A stretch of 50,543 nt of DNA, from positions 1-50,543 of the forward strand of contig CASFTO010000037.1 of NCBI GenBank assembly GCA_949297665.1, written 5' to 3'. The notes below the pieces were generated by a model, which saw nothing but the letters and a program-made list of their open reading frames with translations, was not told the origin of the DNA and did not search any database. The DNA is from an uncultured Alphaproteobacteria bacterium. GTDB lineage: Bacteria; Pseudomonadota; Alphaproteobacteria; RF32; CAG-239. The translations under genes and the position numbers were made by a program. Shown here piece by piece: positions 41,454 through 50,492 of the stretch. Positions within the stretch are counted from its first letter, which is position 1, and the number at the start of each line of letters is the position of its first letter.

Positions 41454-42722
41454 TTAAATTTTCCTTTGCAAATGAGCAATAAAAAATCCATCTGCGCCGG
41501 ACAAATCAGGTCGACCGTTTACGATAAAAGATTGAGGTACAATACGAAGATACCCCTCGTTAGTGAGCATGTTACCAGTTCCGGGAATAGACAAAGGCAG
41601 AATAACAAAATCCGAATGAGAATTAAGAAAGTCATTAATTTGTTTTTCCCCTTCAGATTTAGCTAAAGAGCATGTGACATAAATAATTTGTCCATTGTGC
41701 GCCAATAAAGAAACAGCATGATTGAGAATGTCCTTTTGCAGTTTTGCTTGTTGAAGAACATCTTGATATGTTTTGGTGTGAATAATTTCCGGATGTCGTC
41801 TGAATGTACCGGTAGCAGAACAAGGTGCATCAATTAAGATAATATCAAATTTTCGGGAAGATGAAAATTCGAGGGCATCAGAACAAACAACTGTAAGATT
41901 TTCTGTTAAGTTTAATCTTTCCAAATTTGTTTTAAGTGTTTCGAGACGTTCCTCCGAGATATCAACAGCCGTAACCAGAGCCCCTTTATCAAGAAGCTGA
42001 GCAGTTTTACCACCTGGTGCGGCACATAAATCCAGAACATATTTATCCTTTAAATTTGTTAAAGAATGAACGGCAAGAGCCGCAGCGGCATCTTGTACCC
42101 ACCAGATTCCATCGTTATAGAAAGGCAGTTCAGACACTTTAGTACGAGCCGGAAGTCGTATAGAGCCGGAAGGCAAAATAACGCCATCGGCAAAAGGATT
42201 TGTCGTAGATTTTTTAAGAGTAATGTCCAAAGCCGGTTCAACGGCAACAAAGCGTTCCATTTGCAAAATTTCATTTTTAGTATAATCGGACTTTAATATT
42301 TTCAAAAATTCAGGGCTAAAGTAAGAATTGTTATGGATTAAAAGCAAATCCGATTTCTGGCGAAGAACATTTCTCAAAACCGCATTAACAAAGTTCGCTC
42401 CGAATTTATCGGTATATTTTTTTGCACTATCAACATAAGAATTAATAACAGCATAATCAGGAGTATCTAAGAACAACAATTCGGTAACAGCGAGATAAAA
42501 AATATAATTCAGGATATTCTGTTTTTCAGGAATTTTCTTTTTAATAAAACGCGGTAAAACAGTCTGTTTAATAAAAGTAAGTTGCCGAAAAGTTGTTAAA
42601 AAAAGCATATTAAAAAAACTTTTTTGAATATCGGGAATAGTATCTTTAAAAAAACTCAAAGGAATATTGGAATTTAAAATTTTCTGTAAAATTTCCACAT
42701 ATTCAGTCCGTTCATTTCTCAT
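41454..42722 (-). CDS. rsmB: 16S rRNA m5C967 methyltransferase RsmB
   Basis: A 422-residue RsmB. The N-terminal ~130 residues are a NusB-like helical RNA-binding domain (ILQKIL...LPRFIKKKIPEKQNILNYIFYLAVTELLFLDTPDYAVINSYVDSAKK), then the SAM domain WWVQDAAAALAVHSL, LDLCAAPGGKTAQLL, and the catalytic pair DAPCSATG and VTCSLAKSEGE. It methylates C967 of 16S rRNA. AAAGGA precedes ATG 42722. Ends about 50 bp after the start of the membrane-protein gene, on the same strand. Confidence 0.93.
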   Translation of the reverse strand: MRNERTEYVEILQKILNSNIPLSFFKDTIPDIQKSFFNMLFLTTFRQLTFIKQTVLPRFIKKKIPEKQNILNYIFYLAVTELLFLDTPDYAVINSYVDSAKKYTDKFGANFVNAVLRNVLRQKSDLLLIHNNSYFSPEFLKILKSDYTKNEILQMERFVAVEPALDITLKKSTTNPFADGVILPSGSIRLPARTKVSELPFYNDGIWWVQDAAAALAVHSLTNLKDKYVLDLCAAPGGKTAQLLDKGALVTAVDISEERLETLKTNLERLNLTENLTVVCSDALEFSSSRKFDIILIDAPCSATGTFRRHPEIIHTKTYQDVLQQAKLQKDILNHAVSLLAHNGQIIYVTCSLAKSEGEKQINDFLNSHSDFVILPLSIPGTGNMLTNEGYLRIVPQSFIVNGRPDLSGADGFFIAHLQRKI

Positions 42723-42829
42723 AAAAAATCCTTTAAATATAGAACATTATATGCAAGCGTTAAACTTTTATTAAAAAATAATATCCTAAATTTAGTGTAT
42801 ATTTTCACAGAAGTAAAGGATAAAAGAAA

Positions 42830-44182
42830 ATGACGAGCCAACGATTGCTATTATCGTTATTAATGGGAACTGTCCTCTGTGCGACACCTGCGCAAGCTAT
42901 AGATGTATTTAATGTATATACGCACAACGCCCCTGAAGGATGTTTGGATAAAGATTTAAGCATAGATAAAAAAGTATCACTGATAGATTTAATAAAAATA
43001 GGTATATGTAATAATCCGGAATTAAGAGTAAATTACATGAGCTTAAAAGGTTCGGAAGCTAATTTAGGAGCGGCAAAAGCAGAATATTTTCCAAGCATAG
43101 ATTTAAGCGGAAACATCGGGAAGAACAGCCAAAAAATACAAGGAGATAACAGTTTTGAAAATAGTCCGTATGGTGTAAATGTCGGGTTATCGTTACTATT
43201 ATATGATTTTGGCGGAAGAACGGCGCGAGTAGATAGTTTCAAATCGTATTTAGCGGAAGCTGGTTTTAATTATAATAGTGCTTTGCAAGATTTAATATTG
43301 TCCATAAATACGGCATATTTTAAGTTATTGGGAGCTAAAGAGGATTTAAAAAGTGCCAAAGCCAATGAAGCGATGTATAAAAAATCATATGATGAAGCCA
43401 GTCGAAAATATGAAGTAGGCATGGCGGCACTAAATGACAAACTGCAGACACAAACCAGTTATGAACAATCAAAATTAAAAGTTATAGAAATGGAGAATGC
43501 GGTAAAGCAGTATGAAGGAGATTTGGCAACAATTTTGAATCTGCCTCCGCAAACATCATTTAAGCTAAGTGTTCCGCCGACAGACAGAGATTTAACGGCA
43601 TTGGGAAAACAAGGCACTTTAGATAAAATGATAGAAATAGCCTCACGCGAAAGAGATGAAGTCAAGGCTCAAGAGATGTTGGTGAATGCCGCCAATTCAT
43701 CTTTACAAGAGTTGCGTGCGTCACGTTATGGATCATTTAATTTATCGGCACAAAGCGGGTACAACAATAATTGGAAACCGGAAAGAAGCTATGAGAGAGA
43801 TAATTCCATAAGCGTCAATTACAGTATACCATTATTCAGTGGTTTTGAAACAAGCTATAAGATATCTGCGGCAAAATACCAACGCGAACAAGAAAGATAT
43901 GCGTTAGACAAGATAAAAAATGATATAAAGAATGAAGTTTGGGGAGCATATCACGATTACCAAACCTCAATTAAATCATACGAAGTTAGTAAAGAAGTAC
44001 TCAAAAGTGCGGAAGAAAATGAAAGGGTAGCCTTTACTTCGTATGAAATAGGGAAAACAGACATCATCAATTTATTAACGGCAGAGTCTCAATTAGCAGA
44101 TGCCAGAGATTCTTTGGTAAATGCTTTTTATACAGTTTTGATAAATAAAGCGACTTTATACAGAGCAATAGGGAGATTTTAA
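42830..44182 (+). CDS. tolC: TolC-family outer-membrane efflux channel
   Basis: A 450-residue TolC-family protein: signal peptide MTSQRLLLSLLMGTVLCATPAQA, then two duplicated halves of alternating barrel strands and long periplasmic helices (LKSAKANEAMYKKSYDEASRKYEVGMAALNDKLQTQTSYEQ and its later counterpart with EVLKSAEENERVAFTSYEIGKTDIINLLTAESQLADA). AAAGGATA precedes ATG 42830. Its stop overlaps the start of the adaptor gene (ATGA). Forms the outer-membrane duct for the pump encoded by the next three genes. Confidence 0.9.
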   Translation: MTSQRLLLSLLMGTVLCATPAQAIDVFNVYTHNAPEGCLDKDLSIDKKVSLIDLIKIGICNNPELRVNYMSLKGSEANLGAAKAEYFPSIDLSGNIGKNSQKIQGDNSFENSPYGVNVGLSLLLYDFGGRTARVDSFKSYLAEAGFNYNSALQDLILSINTAYFKLLGAKEDLKSAKANEAMYKKSYDEASRKYEVGMAALNDKLQTQTSYEQSKLKVIEMENAVKQYEGDLATILNLPPQTSFKLSVPPTDRDLTALGKQGTLDKMIEIASRERDEVKAQEMLVNAANSSLQELRASRYGSFNLSAQSGYNNNWKPERSYERDNSISVNYSIPLFSGFETSYKISAAKYQREQERYALDKIKNDIKNEVWGAYHDYQTSIKSYEVSKEVLKSAEENERVAFTSYEIGKTDIINLLTAESQLADARDSLVNAFYTVLINKATLYRAIGRF

Positions 44183-45300
44183 TGATAAATAAGAAATTAG
44201 GACTAGTTTTAATCTTAGTTTTGGCTGGAGGATATTATTTTTATTCCGGAGCTAAAAAAGAAGAATTAAAAGCAGAAAATTTTGAAATGAGTCGAGTAAG
44301 AAGAGGAACTCTAACCTATGAGGTAACAGCCACCGGAACTATAAATCCGATAAATACGGTAACGGTAGGTACACAAGTTTCAGGAATTGTGGAAACCGTA
44401 TTGGCGGATTACAATGATGATGTCAAAAAGGGACAAGTTTTGGCACTGTTGGATTCATCAACATTAAAAGAAACAATGGATAAATCTCTTGCAAGTTATG
44501 AATTGGCTCAAGCAAAAGAGCGAAAAGCCAAACTAAATTATGACCGTATTAAGAAATTATTTCAGGACAAACTAACGTCATCAGCATCATTAGAAGACGC
44601 CGAAATAGAATATAAAGAAGCATCAGCAAATGTCTTGAGCGCAAAGGCAGATTACAATATTGCGAAAAAGAATTTTGAATATGCAACAATCACTTCTCCT
44701 GTATCTGGTACTGTAATTTCCAAAGAAATTGAACAAGGACAAACTGTTGCAGCAAGTTTTGAAACACCAACATTATTTGAAGTCGCTGAAGACCTATCCA
44801 AAATGCAAATAGAAGCCAGTGTGTCAGAAGCAGATATTGGATATATTAAAAAAGATATGCCGGTAACTTTTACGGTAGACGCATATCCAAATGATACATT
44901 TAAGGGAACAATCCGCCAAGTCAGATTATCACCGACGGAAGATGAAAATGTTGTGATGTATACAGTAATTATTGAGATAGACAACTCAGGTCGTAAACTC
45001 TTACCAGGCATGACCGCATCGGTTACGGTAAAAGCCGATGAAGCAAAAGATGTTTTAATGATATCTGCAATGGCGTTACAGTATAAGCCTTCTGCAGCCA
45101 TAAAAGAAAAAATAGAAATCAAAAAAATAGACGATATCGGAGAAAATCAAGATGTAGTCTTTCTGTTTGAAAATGGAAAAATTATTCCGAAAGTTGTCAC
45201 CAAAGGGCTGTCAGATATGACGAATATAGAGATAAAAGACGGTCTAAAAGAGGGCGATCAAGTGATTGTAGAGGCATTATTTGAGCAAAGGCGGAAATAA
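44182..45300 (+). CDS. macA: Periplasmic adaptor subunit MacA
   Basis: A 372-residue HlyD/MacA-family adaptor: one N-terminal membrane anchor (LGLVLILVLAGGYYFY), the lipoyl half TVTVGTQVSGIVETVLADYNDDVKKGQVLALLDSS, a coiled-coil hairpin (about 95-165), the second lipoyl half YATITSPVSGTVISKEIEQGQTV, and a beta-barrel/membrane-proximal part LSPTEDENVVMYTVIIEIDN. It links the inner-membrane permease to TolC. Overlaps both neighbours by a base or so (ATGA junctions), so the operon is tightly coupled. Confidence 0.93.
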   Translation: MINKKLGLVLILVLAGGYYFYSGAKKEELKAENFEMSRVRRGTLTYEVTATGTINPINTVTVGTQVSGIVETVLADYNDDVKKGQVLALLDSSTLKETMDKSLASYELAQAKERKAKLNYDRIKKLFQDKLTSSASLEDAEIEYKEASANVLSAKADYNIAKKNFEYATITSPVSGTVISKEIEQGQTVAASFETPTLFEVAEDLSKMQIEASVSEADIGYIKKDMPVTFTVDAYPNDTFKGTIRQVRLSPTEDENVVMYTVIIEIDNSGRKLLPGMTASVTVKADEAKDVLMISAMALQYKPSAAIKEKIEIKKIDDIGENQDVVFLFENGKIIPKVVTKGLSDMTNIEIKDGLKEGDQVIVEALFEQRRK

Positions 45301-46025
45301 TGGCAGAAAAAACAGTAATAGACGTTCAACACGTATGTAAAACATATTTTATGGAAGGTGGCACGAGTCAATCCGTATTGAAAGATATTAACTTTCAAAT
45401 TAAATCAGGAGAGTTCGTGGCTATTATGGGACCATCCGGCTCAGGAAAATCAACTTTGATGAACATATTAGGGTGCTTAGATAAGCCCACTAGTGGCAAG
45501 TACATTCTTGAAGGATATGATATTGCTTCAAAAGATGATAAAGAGTTGGCCGTCATCAGAGGAAAGACGATAGGTTTCGTTTTCCAAAATTTTAATCTGA
45601 TGATGAAAAGAACAATTGCGGATAATGTATCATTGCCATTGATATATCAAAAAGTAGGGGAAACAGAAAGATATAATCGAGCGGTGGAAATGTTGAAAAA
45701 AGTCAATTTGATTGGCTATCAAGATCGTCCGCCGTCACAAATTTCCGGAGGTATGCAGCAAAGAGTGGCCATAGCCAGAGCCTTGATAAATAATCCGGCG
45801 ATAATTTTTGCCGATGAGCCGACCGGAAACCTAGATAGTAAAACATCTGATGAAATTATGGAACTATTTACATTTTTGAACAAGCAAGGCATCACGATAG
45901 TATTAGTAACCCACGAAGATGATGTGGCAGACTATGCAACGCGTATGATAAAGATAAGCGATGGACATAAAGTGTATGATGGTCTGCGCAAAGAATACAG
46001 CAAGGAAAAGGAAATAAAATGCTGA
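45300..46025 (+). CDS. macB: ABC ATPase subunit of the MacB transporter
   Basis: A 241-residue ABC ATPase of the MacB/LolD type: Walker A GPSGSGKST (44-52), Q-loop FQNFNLM, signature ISGGMQQRVAIARAL, Walker B IIFADEPTGNLD, and H-loop VTHEDD. The gene corresponds to the N-terminal half of E. coli MacB; here it is separate from the membrane part, as in many non-enteric bacteria. Its stop overlaps the permease start (ATGCTGA), so equal amounts are made. Confidence 0.93.
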   Translation: MAEKTVIDVQHVCKTYFMEGGTSQSVLKDINFQIKSGEFVAIMGPSGSGKSTLMNILGCLDKPTSGKYILEGYDIASKDDKELAVIRGKTIGFVFQNFNLMMKRTIADNVSLPLIYQKVGETERYNRAVEMLKKVNLIGYQDRPPSQISGGMQQRVAIARALINNPAIIFADEPTGNLDSKTSDEIMELFTFLNKQGITIVLVTHEDDVADYATRMIKISDGHKVYDGLRKEYSKEKEIKC

Positions 46026-47236
46026 CAGCGATAATAAAAGAAGCATGGATATCAATAGCATCATACAAGCTGAGAACATTTTTAACCATGCTTGGTATCA
46101 TGATAGGTGTAGCAGCAGTAGTGATGATGGTATCGGCAGGACAAGCCGTACAAAATCGCATTACGGATACTTTTGCCTCGATGGGAAGTAATTTGATTTT
46201 GATTGGTCCGGCAGAATTAGTAACCGGTGGTGTAAGAGGGGGAAGAGGTTTACCAAGCGTAACGGTTGCAGACGTTGCTGCATTAAAAACTCTAAAGGAC
46301 GTAGAAACAACTTCATATCTGATGAATGCAGCGGTTCAAGCCGTCTATGGCTCCAGAAACTATGGTGTAAGCGTAAAAGGTACTAATCCTGATTATTTAG
46401 CGGTGAACAACTGGGAAATAGAAGATGGTATTATGTTTACCGAAAAAGATGTCCGTGCGGCTAAGCCTTATGCTGTTATTGGGCAAACAGTTGTTGATGA
46501 GTTGTTTGGTTTACAAAACCCGATAGGTAAAACAATACGTTTGAAGGGCAAGCCATTTACCGTAATAGGAACTTTGCGTGAAAAAGGGGATGGTTTAATG
46601 GGGGATGACCAAGACAATATTATCTTGATGCCGTCAACAACGGTACGCCAAAGATTAGCGGGTTCTCCGCGCCCGCAATATACCGGAATTGCGTTTGTAA
46701 AAGCAACGTCGGAAGATAAGATGGAGTTGGTTGCCAAGCGTGTGGAATATATGCTACGAACCAGACACCGCTTGAAAGACGGGGTTAAAAACGATTTTAC
46801 TGTAAGATTGATGACGGAAATGGTAGAAAAAGTTCGCAGTGTGGGCTTTGTGCTGTCTGCATTATTGGCAGCGATTGCTTCCATTTCTTTGATTGTCGGC
46901 AGTATCGGCATTATGAACATGATGCTCGTATCGGTAACCGAGCGCACGAGAGAAATAGGTACCAGAAAGGCACTGGGCGCGCCAAACAGTTGGATAATGA
47001 TGCAATTTTTGGCTGAATCGGTGTTAATTTCGTTTATTGGCAGCTTTGTCGGTATGGTGTTTGGAATAGCCTTTTCGCAATTAGGTGGACATTTGTTCGG
47101 CTATGAAGTACCGATTTCCATTTGGTCTGTTATCGTATCGGTAACGGTTGCGGTGGTAGTAGGTATTGTTTCGGGACTAATGCCAGCCTTAAAAGCGATG
47201 CGCTTAAACCCGATAGATGCGTTGAGGTATCAATAA
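46019..47236 (+). CDS. macB: Permease subunit of the MacB transporter
   Basis: A 405-residue FtsX/MacB permease: membrane helix after LRTFLTMLGIMIGVAAVVMMVSAG, a large periplasmic domain (about 45-275) and three C-terminal helices (ALLAAIASISLIVGSIGIMNMMLVSVTERTREIGTRKALGA; then IGSFVGMVFGIAF, and VIVSVTVAVVVGIVSGLMPALKAM). A mechanotransmission-type MacB pump would take substrate from the periplasm and push it through MacA and TolC; candidate cargos are antibiotics, lipids, siderophores or peptides. Last gene of the four-gene export operon. Confidence 0.93.
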   Translation: MLTAIIKEAWISIASYKLRTFLTMLGIMIGVAAVVMMVSAGQAVQNRITDTFASMGSNLILIGPAELVTGGVRGGRGLPSVTVADVAALKTLKDVETTSYLMNAAVQAVYGSRNYGVSVKGTNPDYLAVNNWEIEDGIMFTEKDVRAAKPYAVIGQTVVDELFGLQNPIGKTIRLKGKPFTVIGTLREKGDGLMGDDQDNIILMPSTTVRQRLAGSPRPQYTGIAFVKATSEDKMELVAKRVEYMLRTRHRLKDGVKNDFTVRLMTEMVEKVRSVGFVLSALLAAIASISLIVGSIGIMNMMLVSVTERTREIGTRKALGAPNSWIMMQFLAESVLISFIGSFVGMVFGIAFSQLGGHLFGYEVPISIWSVIVSVTVAVVVGIVSGLMPALKAMRLNPIDALRYQ

Positions 47237-47259
47237 ACAAAAAATAGCCAAAATAATGC

Positions 47260-47288
47260 TTGCCAGAGTCTCAATTCTATGGTATTAT
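47260..47288 (+). promoter_or_regulatory. Promoter of the repeat-bearing helicase
   Basis: TTGCCA (47260-47265), 17-bp spacer, TATTAT (47283-47288). The TTG that could open the coding frame is part of this box; ATG 47320 is the true start. Confidence 0.6.
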
Positions 47289-47319
47289 CAGGAAGTTTTT
47301 AAACAAAAGAGGACGAGAA

Positions 47320-50289
47320 ATGCCGATAGATACAGAAACATTAGCCAAAATAGAAGCCAACAAAAGACAATGGCGCGAAGGTGTAGCGCAAGAAAAAGAC
47401 ATTGAAACAGCAGAGCGTCAAGAAAGTTTTCGCGCACTTAAAGAAGGTATCATCAAAAAGTTTGTCGCCAACGAGCTGGATTTGGAAGACCGCCAAGAGC
47501 AAAGCATATTAAAACTAGTAGATAAAGCTAGCGCGGAAGATGCTTCTTTAAGCCATGGCTATTTCCATGCGTGTACGGCGTTTGGAAAAACCTACTTGAT
47601 GATGGCAATGGCAGAGGGCTATCGTGCGGAAGCTCCTCATAAAAAGATTATCATCTTAGAAGAAAATACCAAAGTCTTAGAGCAAGTTAAGCAAGATTTT
47701 ATAGATAAGACCGGCTTTTCATCCTCGGAGATTGGGGCTTTTTACGGCAAAGAAAAAACAGCCGATACGCCGATAGTTGTGGGTACTTATGCCTCAATGG
47801 AAAAAATGATAAATGCGGTCGGCAAAGAAAATATCGGATTGGTATTATGCGATGAGGCGCATCATATTTTATCAGAAAACCGCCGTCGCGTAGCGCAAGT
47901 GTTTAACAGTTCCTGCCTTTATGGCTTTACCGCCACTCCGGAATATGATAAAGATAAAGATTGCGCGGACGTGTTTGGCAAAGTAATCGATTCGGTAACC
48001 TTGCGAGAAGGTGTGGAAGAAGGCTTGCTTTGCAGTTTCAAAAATGGTCTGTTCGTTTCAAAAATTCCGGTAGATTTAACGGATGCGATAAACAGCAGTG
48101 GTGACTATGACGGAGAAAAACTTGCAAAAATCCTTAAACAGTCACACTTGCATGGCATAAGAGAAGAATTGGCGGATTATTACTTAACCTCTTCAGACCC
48201 GATTATCGGGCAAATCAAGGGCAAACCAACAATAATCAACGTTCCAAACCAACATGAAGCAGATGTACTAGCAACAGTGTTTAATCAAAAAGCGGGTTAT
48301 AATATAGCGCAAGCCTATCATACCAACAGCGGAGAAAGTCCGTTGCAAGAATTCAATTCCGGCAAGTTTCCGGTCTTGATACAAGTCAATCGTGTCACCG
48401 AAGGATATTCAAACAAAAAGGTAGAAGTCTGCATCAACTACCCAACAGCGAGCAAGGTCAAAGCTGCGCAAAGAGGTGGCAGAGCTCTTCGTCAAGATAA
48501 GGAAAATCCGGATAAAGTAGCGTTGATAATGGATATTGCGTTTAAGAGAAACAACAACAAAAGCACGTTGGAAGAAATTCGTGAAAACGGGCAAGTTCTG
48601 TTTATGGATATAGCAGAAGACGTCGCCATTATATCTTCCAATATGCGTCCCAAAATAGCAGAGATAAATAAAAGCCATCACAAAAATACGAACCAAGATA
48701 AGGATGAGGTTGACACAACGCATCTGTTTGATGTTGTGGTGGATATGGAAGATTTATATGACATGAACTTTACCAAACTTATTCATGAAGAAGAAAACAG
48801 GCCACGGCGTAATAAGTTGGACACTGATTTAATAAATAATGTATTTCAAAGCCAGTGGCTGTTACAACAAAATGGTAAATCTTTAAACAGTGATGAAAAA
48901 AGCAACTTATGGAAACAAATTTACCAAGTAAAGTCGGAATTATTTACCTATGTTCAATCGGGAAACAACAGAATATATGTCATAAGCCAAGAACAACGAC
49001 AAGCATTCAAACAATATTTGCAAGAGCAAGGATATGACGTAACGACGCCTGATGAAAAATATCAAAGCATTGAACGCAAAAAGTTAGATGACGATTTAAC
49101 TAATACTGTATTTCAAGGCCAGTGGCTTGTGAAAAAGGAAAGTAAAGCATTAAGCGAGGATGAAAAAAGCGATTTATGGAAACAAATAATCCAAGTAAAG
49201 CAGGAACTATTTACCTATGTTCAAGCAGGTCCCAAACAAGTGTATGTGATAAGCAAAGAACAACAACAAGCATTCAAACAATATTTGCAAGAGCAGGGTT
49301 ATGACGTAACTGCAGCTGATGAAAAATATCAAAGCATTGAACGTAATAAGTTGGATAGCGATTTAGTAATTAGCATATTCCACCAACAATGGATTATAAA
49401 ACAAGGAGGTAAATCTTTAAATTATAAAGAAAAAATAGATTTATGGGAGCAAATAATCCAAGCAAATCCAGAACTATTTACCTATGTTAAATCAGGGAAC
49501 AAAAGAACGCATATCATAAGCCAAGAACAACAACAAGCATTCAAACAATATTTGCAAGAGCAAGGCTATGATGTAATCCCTCCTGATGAAAAATATCAAA
49601 GCATTGAACGCAAAAAGTTAGATACCGATTTAACAAATAGGGTATTTAATGACCAATGGATTTTGCAACAAAACGGTAAATCTTTAAGTCCAAAGGAAAA
49701 AAGCAACTTATGGGAACAAATTACCCAGACAGAGCTGAAATTATTTACCTATGTTCAAGCAGGTACCAATCGAATATATGTGATAAGCAAAGAAAAGCAA
49801 AACGCTTTCAAACAATACTTGCAAGAGCAAGGTTATGACGTTACGACGCCTGATGAAAAAGCGCAATGCATTGAACGCGATAAATTGGATACCGATTTAA
49901 TAAAAACAATATTTAATGCCCAATGGATTTTGAAAAAAAATGGTAAATCTTTAAGCATCAAAGAAAAAAGCAACTTATGGGAACAAATTACTCAGACAGA
50001 GCTGAAATTATTTACCTATGTTCAATCAGGAAAACATCAAGCATATGCGATAAGCAAAGAAAAGCAAAACGCTTTCAAACAATATCTGCAAGAGCAAGGT
50101 TATGAGGTAACGACGCCATATGATAAATTGCATGAGGCGCAAGAACAAGCCGCTCAGGCCCAAACACCGAAAGAGCGGAAAAAATATCTGGCAGAAGCCA
50201 AAAAGATATTTGAATCCCTCAATCCGAAAACAGCCAAAGATAAAACATGTGAAATATGTTTGAACAAAATCTCTCAATCTCGCGAATAA
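47320..50289 (+). CDS. SF2 DEAH-type helicase with five tandem 89-aa repeats
   Basis: A 989-residue protein. Helicase core: CTAFGKTYL (85-93) as the ATP-binding motif I, IILEENTKVLEQ (Ia), DEAHH (178-182) as motif II, GFTATPEYD (motif III), and the second domain QVNRVTEGYSNKKVEVCINYPTASKVKAAQRGGRALR (motifs V-VI). From residue 497 to 941 come five repeats of exactly 89 residues, each with LDxDL..xVFxxQW, K.SLSxxEKSxLWEQI, LFTYVQSG and the phrase QAFKQYLQEQGYDV. The C-terminal 48 residues have CEIC. AGAGGA precedes ATG 47320. The helicase core resembles type III restriction/Res-type enzymes; nothing suggests a nuclease. Role unknown, with nucleic-acid remodelling most likely. Confidence 0.85.
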   Translation: MPIDTETLAKIEANKRQWREGVAQEKDIETAERQESFRALKEGIIKKFVANELDLEDRQEQSILKLVDKASAEDASLSHGYFHACTAFGKTYLMMAMAEGYRAEAPHKKIIILEENTKVLEQVKQDFIDKTGFSSSEIGAFYGKEKTADTPIVVGTYASMEKMINAVGKENIGLVLCDEAHHILSENRRRVAQVFNSSCLYGFTATPEYDKDKDCADVFGKVIDSVTLREGVEEGLLCSFKNGLFVSKIPVDLTDAINSSGDYDGEKLAKILKQSHLHGIREELADYYLTSSDPIIGQIKGKPTIINVPNQHEADVLATVFNQKAGYNIAQAYHTNSGESPLQEFNSGKFPVLIQVNRVTEGYSNKKVEVCINYPTASKVKAAQRGGRALRQDKENPDKVALIMDIAFKRNNNKSTLEEIRENGQVLFMDIAEDVAIISSNMRPKIAEINKSHHKNTNQDKDEVDTTHLFDVVVDMEDLYDMNFTKLIHEEENRPRRNKLDTDLINNVFQSQWLLQQNGKSLNSDEKSNLWKQIYQVKSELFTYVQSGNNRIYVISQEQRQAFKQYLQEQGYDVTTPDEKYQSIERKKLDDDLTNTVFQGQWLVKKESKALSEDEKSDLWKQIIQVKQELFTYVQAGPKQVYVISKEQQQAFKQYLQEQGYDVTAADEKYQSIERNKLDSDLVISIFHQQWIIKQGGKSLNYKEKIDLWEQIIQANPELFTYVKSGNKRTHIISQEQQQAFKQYLQEQGYDVIPPDEKYQSIERKKLDTDLTNRVFNDQWILQQNGKSLSPKEKSNLWEQITQTELKLFTYVQAGTNRIYVISKEKQNAFKQYLQEQGYDVTTPDEKAQCIERDKLDTDLIKTIFNAQWILKKNGKSLSIKEKSNLWEQITQTELKLFTYVQSGKHQAYAISKEKQNAFKQYLQEQGYEVTTPYDKLHEAQEQAAQAQTPKERKKYLAEAKKIFESLNPKTAKDKTCEICLNKISQSRE
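48808..50142 (+). repeat. Five tandem 267-bp coding repeats
   Basis: Repeat units start at 48808, 49075, 49342, 49609 and 49876, exactly 267 bp apart. The DNA encoding QAFKQYLQEQGYDV is almost identical in all five, while the first part of each unit varies, showing recent expansion or gene conversion. Confidence 0.95.
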
Positions 50290-50345
50290 GGATAAAGTTA
50301 AGGGAATAGGAATTCTGTGTTTGATGATTTAATCAAGCTCTAAAA

Positions 50346-50371
50346 CAAAAAAAGCCTCCATGAAGAGGCTT
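50346..50371 (-). terminator. Intrinsic terminator, minus strand
   Basis: Minus strand AAGCCTC, 6-base loop, GAGGCTT then T-rich tract (A-run at 50346-50353 on plus). It must end a transcript entering from the right. Confidence 0.75.
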
Positions 50372-50380
50372 ATACATTAA

Positions 50381-50457
50381 AGGGACAATAAACGAAGTAT
50401 GATATACAATGTTTATTGTCCCTAATTGTTTGTGAGGATGTTGCAACATCCTCACAA
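50381..50457. repeat. Two large inverted repeats
   Basis: AGGGACAATAAAC (50381-50393) and its complement (50411-50423), 13-bp arms around 17 bases; then a perfect palindrome of 28 bp (50430-50457) with centre GTTGCAAC. No gene lies here. Possibly part of a structured minus-strand RNA that ends at the neighbouring terminator. Confidence 0.6.
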
Positions 50458-50492
50458 GTGCCGGCAGCGGCTGAGGCCCAGGGGGCTTAAGT

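Noticed and set aside
47260..47319. TTG start at 47260 for the helicase
   Set aside because: It lies in the -35 box of a 17-bp-spaced promoter; ATG 47320 has its own ribosome site.
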